From an uncultured Dehalococcoidia bacterium (lineage in GTDB: Bacteria > Chloroflexota > Dehalococcoidia > Lucifugimonadales > UBA3495), in contig OY282565.1 in assembly GCA_958296445.1 (NCBI GenBank), positions 2,249,570 to 2,313,569 on the forward strand: a stretch of 64,000 nucleotides of DNA. Reading direction: 5' to 3'. The position numbers and the translations under genes are program-made. Every line of letters starts with the position of its first letter. Position 1 is the first letter of the stretch. The notes beneath the pieces are model-generated. The model saw nothing but the letters and a program-made list of their open reading frames with translations, was not told where the DNA came from and searched no databases. Shown here piece by piece: positions 60,170-64,000 of this stretch.

Positions 60170-60781
60170 CTATGACCCGGCCCACTCCAGAACCTGCTGC
60201 AACGCCCGCTGTATATCCCCGGAGGTGTCCACTGGAGTATGCGGGCGCGTTACCGGCTCCCAGTTGGGGGCCATGCGGCAGTAGATTAGCCAGTTGGCGT
60301 CGGACCAGGTGCCCGGGTCGTGGCCGGCTTCGCGGCGGCGCAGGCGGCGGCGGACGGTATCGCGGGGCGCGGTTACTACGGCGACGGCTAGGGACGCGTT
60401 GTGCTGGCGGGCGATTTCGTAAACCGGGCGGCGGTCGCGTTCCCTGAGATTGGTTGCGTCGAAAATCAGCGGGTAGCCTTGGGTCAGGAACTCGCCGATA
60501 AGCCGGTGGCAGGCGCCGAACAGGCGGCGATTTTCGGAGGAGTTGTATTTCGGCTGGGAAACTAATACTTTGCGGAGCCGGTCGGATTCTAGGGTCAGGA
60601 ACGGGCGGCGGGCCGCCACTTCGCGGGCGAAAGCGCTCTTGCCAACGCCGGGGAGTCCCGCCAGCATCAGCAGCCGCGGGTTGCCGGGCGGCACGTCTGC
60701 GGCCCGGGCGTCGGCCAGCAGCGCCGCCCGCAAGAGGGCGGCGTCATCGTCGGGGGATGCAAGTTGCGGGGCAGCAGTCAT
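60170..60781 (-). CDS. P-loop kinase (AAA_33/zeta-toxin-like)
   Basis: A 203-residue single-domain nucleotide kinase-like ATPase: Walker A AGLPGVGKSAFAREV (about 41-55), LIFDATNLRERDRRPVYEIA as the Walker B/substrate region, and an Arg-rich lid RDTVRRRLRRREAG. Relatives phosphorylate small molecules, RNA ends or UDP-sugars. No antitoxin is adjacent, so a toxin role is unlikely. It overlaps nothing and lies 18 bases after the membrane protein gene. Confidence 0.8.
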   Translation of the reverse strand: MTAAPQLASPDDDAALLRAALLADARAADVPPGNPRLLMLAGLPGVGKSAFAREVAARRPFLTLESDRLRKVLVSQPKYNSSENRRLFGACHRLIGEFLTQGYPLIFDATNLRERDRRPVYEIARQHNASLAVAVVTAPRDTVRRRLRRREAGHDPGTWSDANWLIYCRMAPNWEPVTRPHTPVDTSGDIQRALQQVLEWAGS

Positions 60782-60799
60782 AGCGGGCGGCGGCGGACG

Positions 60800-61813
60800 C
60801 TAGGGCGTGTCCGAGTGCCAGCCGCCGCCCTCGCCGGCGCTATCCGGGCGGCTGGCTACTCCTAGTCGGCTGCGCCGGTTGGCCTGCGCGTCCAGCACCG
60901 CGGGCGAGAGCAGGAAGGCCACCGACGCCAGAATCATCAGCCCCACGGCGACGAAGCCCAAGTCCACCGGCAGCGACAGCGCGGTTATGACGATGAGGAT
61001 GGAGGTAATCACCGCCAGCAGTCCGATACGGAGCAGGCGCGGGCCGACTTTCAGGAATACGGCAGTAGTAACCGCCAATGCCAGAAAGATACAGGCGCGG
61101 GCGGTGTCGGACTGTTGCATCCGCTCGGCGTGGTCGCTCCACAACCCGCCCGACCAGTTCAGAAACAGCACCCACGAAGTGAGGAATGGGAAGGGCAGGG
61201 CGGTCAGCGAAACCAGCAGCCAGTCGCGTTTGGCTATCTTGGACACCACGTTAAAGACAATCCACATCGAGAACGGCACATAGCCCGCCATCAGAAGGAA
61301 AAAGGCCGCGTTGAAAGGCAGTTGCCCGGTGGTGAGCAGCGTCCAGCCGCCATAGCCCAAGGCGATCAGCGACAGCAGCCAAGATATGGCGGGGGCGGCC
61401 AGAGTGTAGCCCATCCAGGTGTATGACCACTTGCTGGGGCGTCCGGCCCGCCAGTTGCGCCAAGTGACAAAGGCGATGCCCACCAGCACCAGCGAGACTA
61501 GGAAGTAATGGCTCCAGAGGTGGAGGGCGAACAGGGCCGCCAGCAGGAAATGGGGCAGCACAGCCAACCCCACGTCGCGCCAAACTCCGGTGCTGTGAAC
61601 CGCGTACATCCGGCTGGCCAAGGTTCGCGGCGCACCCATTTCCTCGACGGCGCAGGCCAAGGCAGCCTCACGGTCCAGACCCTGGGCCTGTAGTTCGGCG
61701 GCCTTATCTTCGATGTGGGCCTGCAACTCCTCCAGTATTTCCCGCTCGCGCTGTGGGTCGAGGTGGAGGCGTCGGGCCAGCGAGTTAAGGTAGTTGTTGA
61801 TTGCGCCCGGCAT
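60800..61813 (-). CDS. Permease-prefix domain membrane protein
   Basis: A 337-residue protein. Residues 1-75 form the helical permease-prefix domain (LNSLARRLHLDPQREREILE; LDREAALACAVEEMGAP). Eight or nine membrane helices follow (for instance GLAVLPHFLLAALFALHLWS and LLAVITSILIVITALSLPVD). Such proteins usually sit beside PadR regulators, as here, 22 bases upstream, and are thought to be regulated membrane modules. Role unknown. Confidence 0.8.
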   Translation of the reverse strand: MPGAINNYLNSLARRLHLDPQREREILEELQAHIEDKAAELQAQGLDREAALACAVEEMGAPRTLASRMYAVHSTGVWRDVGLAVLPHFLLAALFALHLWSHYFLVSLVLVGIAFVTWRNWRAGRPSKWSYTWMGYTLAAPAISWLLSLIALGYGGWTLLTTGQLPFNAAFFLLMAGYVPFSMWIVFNVVSKIAKRDWLLVSLTALPFPFLTSWVLFLNWSGGLWSDHAERMQQSDTARACIFLALAVTTAVFLKVGPRLLRIGLLAVITSILIVITALSLPVDLGFVAVGLMILASVAFLLSPAVLDAQANRRSRLGVASRPDSAGEGGGWHSDTP

Positions 61814-61835
61814 TATGGCAACGCCCCGAGTTCGG

Positions 61836-62168
61836 CTATTGAGTGCCTGCCAGCATAATGGAGTCCATCGCGCGGCTGAACCGCTGCCACTCCCGCAGGC
61901 GGTCGCTCAACGCCTGCCGTCCCTTGGCGGTGATGAGGTAGTAGCGGCGGCGCACGCTGTTGGGCGTGTTTTCCCAGCGCCCTTCGATGAGGTTGGCCCG
62001 CTCCAGCCGGTGCAGGGCGGGATAGAGCGTGCCTTCCTTGAAAGCGAAATAGCCGCTGCTGCGGCGGTTGACTTCCTTGACTATCTGGTAGCCGTACATC
62101 GGCTCATCCTGCAGCAAGGCCAGCAGCAGCGTGTCGGTGTTTCCCTTGAGCAGTTCTTGCTGTTGCAT
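61836..62168 (-). CDS. PadR-family transcriptional regulator
   Basis: A 110-residue winged-helix repressor: GNTDTLLLALLQDEPMYGYQ, IVKEVNRRSSGYFAFKEGTL, YPALHRLERANLIEGRW and RRRYYLITAKGRQALSDRL are all canonical. It belongs to the short PadR-s1/s2 type. It probably controls itself and the permease-prefix protein 22 bases downstream. Confidence 0.92.
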   Translation of the reverse strand: MQQQELLKGNTDTLLLALLQDEPMYGYQIVKEVNRRSSGYFAFKEGTLYPALHRLERANLIEGRWENTPNSVRRRYYLITAKGRQALSDRLREWQRFSRAMDSIMLAGTQ

Positions 62169-62223
62169 TCAACTAACCAGCGGTATGGTTCCGCCCCAAG
62201 TTTATGCCGTGACCGGCGGGCGG

Positions 62224-62493
62224 TCAATTGGGGAGGGCGTACTGGATGATTATGAGAATTATCATCACCGCCATCGGGCTGAAGTCGAACCCGGCGTAGG
62301 AGGGCAGCATCCGCCGGATAGGGGCCAGCACCGGCTCGGTTATCCTGAACAGGAAGTTGTCCACGGTGACCAGCAACGGCGGATAGGGCGGGCGCATAAA
62401 CAGAACGGCAAACGACAGTATTACTCTGCCAAAGATGGCAAAGGTAAAAAAGAGGATAACCCATTCGATGATGTCGAAAATCAGCTTCAGCAA
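62224..62493 (-). CDS. YggT family membrane protein
   Basis: An 89-residue YggT protein with two helices (IIEWVILFFTFAIFGRVILS and SPMAVMIILIIIQYAL). FLFRITEPVLAPIRRMLPSY is the family signature. It starts 12 bases after proC, the common proC-yggT pairing seen in many bacteria. Proposed roles include osmotic and division-related functions; none is proven. Confidence 0.92.
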   Translation of the reverse strand: MLKLIFDIIEWVILFFTFAIFGRVILSFAVLFMRPPYPPLLVTVDNFLFRITEPVLAPIRRMLPSYAGFDFSPMAVMIILIIIQYALPN

Positions 62494-62505
62494 AGGACGC
62501 TCCGA

Positions 62506-63309
62506 TTACCCTTGCCCAAGCTGTGCCGATTTCCTGAAGGCGGCGTCCACCGCGGCGACGATGGCGGCGGGGACGCCCTGCTCTTCCAGCACCCGCAGGG
62601 CCTCGGCGGTGGTGCCGCCGGGGGAAACCACCATATCTTTCAGTTCCGCCGGGTGCCTGCCGGTTTCCATCACCAGTTTCGTGCTGCCGAAAACGGTCTG
62701 TAGGGCCAGCGTGCGGGCCATATCCCGGGGCATTCCAACGTATACCCCGGCGTCAATCAGCGCTTCGATGAACAGGAACACGTAGGCCGGGCCGCTGGCG
62801 CTCAGGGCGGTCGCCATATCCATATATTTTTCGTCGGAAACGCATATTTCTTGGCCGACGCTGGAGAGAACCGCCCGGGTCATTTCGCACTGGGCGTCGC
62901 TTACGTCCGGGGAGCAGCTCCACAGCGTCATACCGCTGCCCACTTGGGCCGGGGTGTTGGGCATAACGCGAACCACCGCCCCGTGGTTGAGGCCCTGGGA
63001 AAGGGTGGACATCCGGGCGCCGGCGACGATGGACAGCGCGGCCTGCTCCGGGCCAAGGCTGTCTTTCAACTGAGCCAGCACCAGCCCCAAATCCTGCGGC
63101 TTGACGGCCAGCACCACCAAGTCGGCGCCCGCGACGGCTTCCAGGTTGTCGGCCACCGGCGACACGCCGAACTCCCCTTTCAGGAAAGCCCGCCGCCCGG
63201 CCACCGGCTCGCCCACCGCGATGTCGCCCGGCGCGGCCAGCTTTCCGGCCAGCACGCCGCGGACGATAGACTCGGCCATTATTCCGCCGCCGATAAACGA
63301 TAGCTTCAT
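62506..63309 (-). CDS. proC: Pyrroline-5-carboxylate reductase
   Basis: A 267-residue enzyme for the last step of proline synthesis. The NAD(P) motif is FIGGGIMAESIVRGVL at 5-20. VLAVKPQDL, VRVMPNTPAQVGSGMTLW and the C-terminal SGPAYVFLFIEALIDAGVYV with SPGGTTAEALRVLEEQG follow, the last being the ProC signature. ATG 63309. First gene of a run that continues into yggT. Confidence 0.95.
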   Translation of the reverse strand: MKLSFIGGGIMAESIVRGVLAGKLAAPGDIAVGEPVAGRRAFLKGEFGVSPVADNLEAVAGADLVVLAVKPQDLGLVLAQLKDSLGPEQAALSIVAGARMSTLSQGLNHGAVVRVMPNTPAQVGSGMTLWSCSPDVSDAQCEMTRAVLSSVGQEICVSDEKYMDMATALSASGPAYVFLFIEALIDAGVYVGMPRDMARTLALQTVFGSTKLVMETGRHPAELKDMVVSPGGTTAEALRVLEEQGVPAAIVAAVDAAFRKSAQLGQG

Positions 63310-63397
63310 CAGTTCTCTACCCCAACCATTGATGATAACTGCAATGACGAGTATAGGGCGCGAATGACGGGCAAGCGTGGGAATGTCGAAAATGCGC

Positions 63398-64000
63398 CTA
63401 AAACCCGTCCAACCCGTTGCCCTCGGCCAGCGCGACCGCTAGGCGGATGGACTCCAGCATACTGGTGTGCGATGCGACGCCCTGACCGGCGATGTCAAAG
63501 GCGGTGCCGTGGTCTACCGAGGTTCGCACGAAGGGCAGGCCCAGATTGGCGGTTATGCTCTCTTCAAACCCGTAGACCTTGACCGGGATATGGCCCTGGT
63601 CGTGGTACATCGCCAGCACTGCGTCGTAGCGGTTTTCCGCGGCGTGGTGAAAAACGATGTCGGCGGGGATGGGGCCAAAGGCGTTGACACCCTCGGCGCG
63701 GGCCGCCTCCACCGCCGGGGCGATTTCCTCGGCTTCCTCGTTGCCCAGCAGCCCGCCGTCGCTACCGTGGGGGTTAAGGGCCGCGGCGGCGATGCGCGGT
63801 TCCCGGAATCCAAACTTGACGAAAGCGTCGTGAGTGAGGCGCAGGTAGTCTAGGATACGGTCTTTCTTCACGTAGTCGCAAGCCACCCGCAGCGAGCGAT
63901 GGGTGGTAAGGTGAACCACCCGCAGATTGCGGGCCATAAGCATAGTGGCTACGGTTCGGGCGCCGGAAAGCTCCTGTAACAACTCCATGTGGCCGATGGA
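63398..64000 (-). CDS. pdxA: 4-hydroxythreonine-4-phosphate dehydrogenase family (PdxA), 5' end cut by window
   Basis: The C-terminal 200 residues of a PdxA-type dehydrogenase; the frame is open to the right edge. ALNPHGSDGGLLGNEE, FGPIPADIVFHHA, YDAVLAMYHDQGHIPVKVYG and LPFVRTSVDHGTAFDIAGQG are the PdxA words, including the metal-binding His and Asp. It makes the vitamin B6 precursor in the DXP-dependent route, or is the PdxA2 form that oxidises phospho-threonate in catabolism; the missing N-terminus and neighbours would decide. Confidence 0.9.
   Translation of the reverse strand, partial: SIGHMELLQELSGARTVATMLMARNLRVVHLTTHRSLRVACDYVKKDRILDYLRLTHDAFVKFGFREPRIAAAALNPHGSDGGLLGNEEAEEIAPAVEAARAEGVNAFGPIPADIVFHHAAENRYDAVLAMYHDQGHIPVKVYGFEESITANLGLPFVRTSVDHGTAFDIAGQGVASHTSMLESIRLAVALAEGNGLDGF

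Noticed and set aside
60170..60781. Zeta-type toxin of a toxin-antitoxin pair
   Set aside because: No epsilon-like antitoxin is adjacent and the gene sits in a run of co-directional housekeeping genes; a metabolic P-loop kinase is likelier.
1..64000. tRNA genes
   Set aside because: Reading for T-loop GTTCGAATC-like words with matching acceptor stems gave nothing convincing; a dedicated scan was not possible.

Overview
The window reads as GC-rich (about 65% by eye) bacterial chromosome. A single type A RNase P RNA gene, sigma-70 style promoters, AGGAGG-type ribosome binding sites and frequent GTG/TTG starts are seen directly. Chloroflexota (Dehalococcoidia/SAR202-like) is my best guess. It rests on several Uma2 genes, unlinked ComD/ComE-type TPP decarboxylase pairs, a TRAP binding protein, many Ala/Pro/Thr-rich lipoprotein linkers and AsnRS together with GatCA. 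This is inference; no marker was searched.

Layout. 0-12.6 kb: 3' end of a TRAP DctP gene, a coiled-coil nuclease-like gene whose 3' end is tandemly triplicated, an amidase, a Rieske oxygenase, a COG1579 Zn-ribbon protein, two Uma2 genes, rnpB, a TPP decarboxylase alpha/beta pair, a PHP phosphoesterase, two MaoC-type proteins and a two-domain VOC protein. 12.7-18.3 kb: zinc locus 1, with a promoter and palindromic operator, a Fur/Zur-family regulator, a binding protein carrying an inserted AztD-like beta-propeller, an ABC ATPase, a permease and an SDR. 18.4-22.9 kb: an ECF sigma factor overlapping a membrane-anchored VWA protein, a decayed VWA copy and a small membrane protein. 23-33 kb: MFS, gatC/gatA, two small genes sharing a leader divergent from an HxlR regulator, asnS, a truncated methyltransferase-like gene and a second TPP-enzyme cluster with a degenerate paralogue. 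33.4-37.4 kb: a DtxR-type regulator and Fe(III)-type ABC ATPase, divergent from a fused permease. 37.5-41 kb: an LRR lipoprotein gene with a poly-C tract, then a 1.1 kb repeat array. 41-43.4 kb: amidohydrolase, hypothetical protein, cupin. 43.5-51.2 kb, minus strand: zinc locus 2, in which binding protein, ATPase and permease are co-directional with a 1301-residue fused ABC exporter bearing very His-rich linker and tail, and with a DUF2335 protein bearing three HNHD motifs. 51.3-64 kb, mostly minus strand: DLH-type hydrolase, MFS, VOC dioxygenase, a prokaryotic viperin, pepA, a DEAH helicase with a duplicated C-terminal domain, a zeta-like kinase, a permease-prefix/PadR pair, yggT, proC and a partial pdxA.

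The most notable items are the ZnuA/AztD-like fusion, the His-rich exporter inside a zinc-import operon, the viperin gene, and the poly-C tract that puts the LRR lipoprotein out of frame with its own start. Small repeats of several families are dense between genes, and several are read in frame inside coding sequences.
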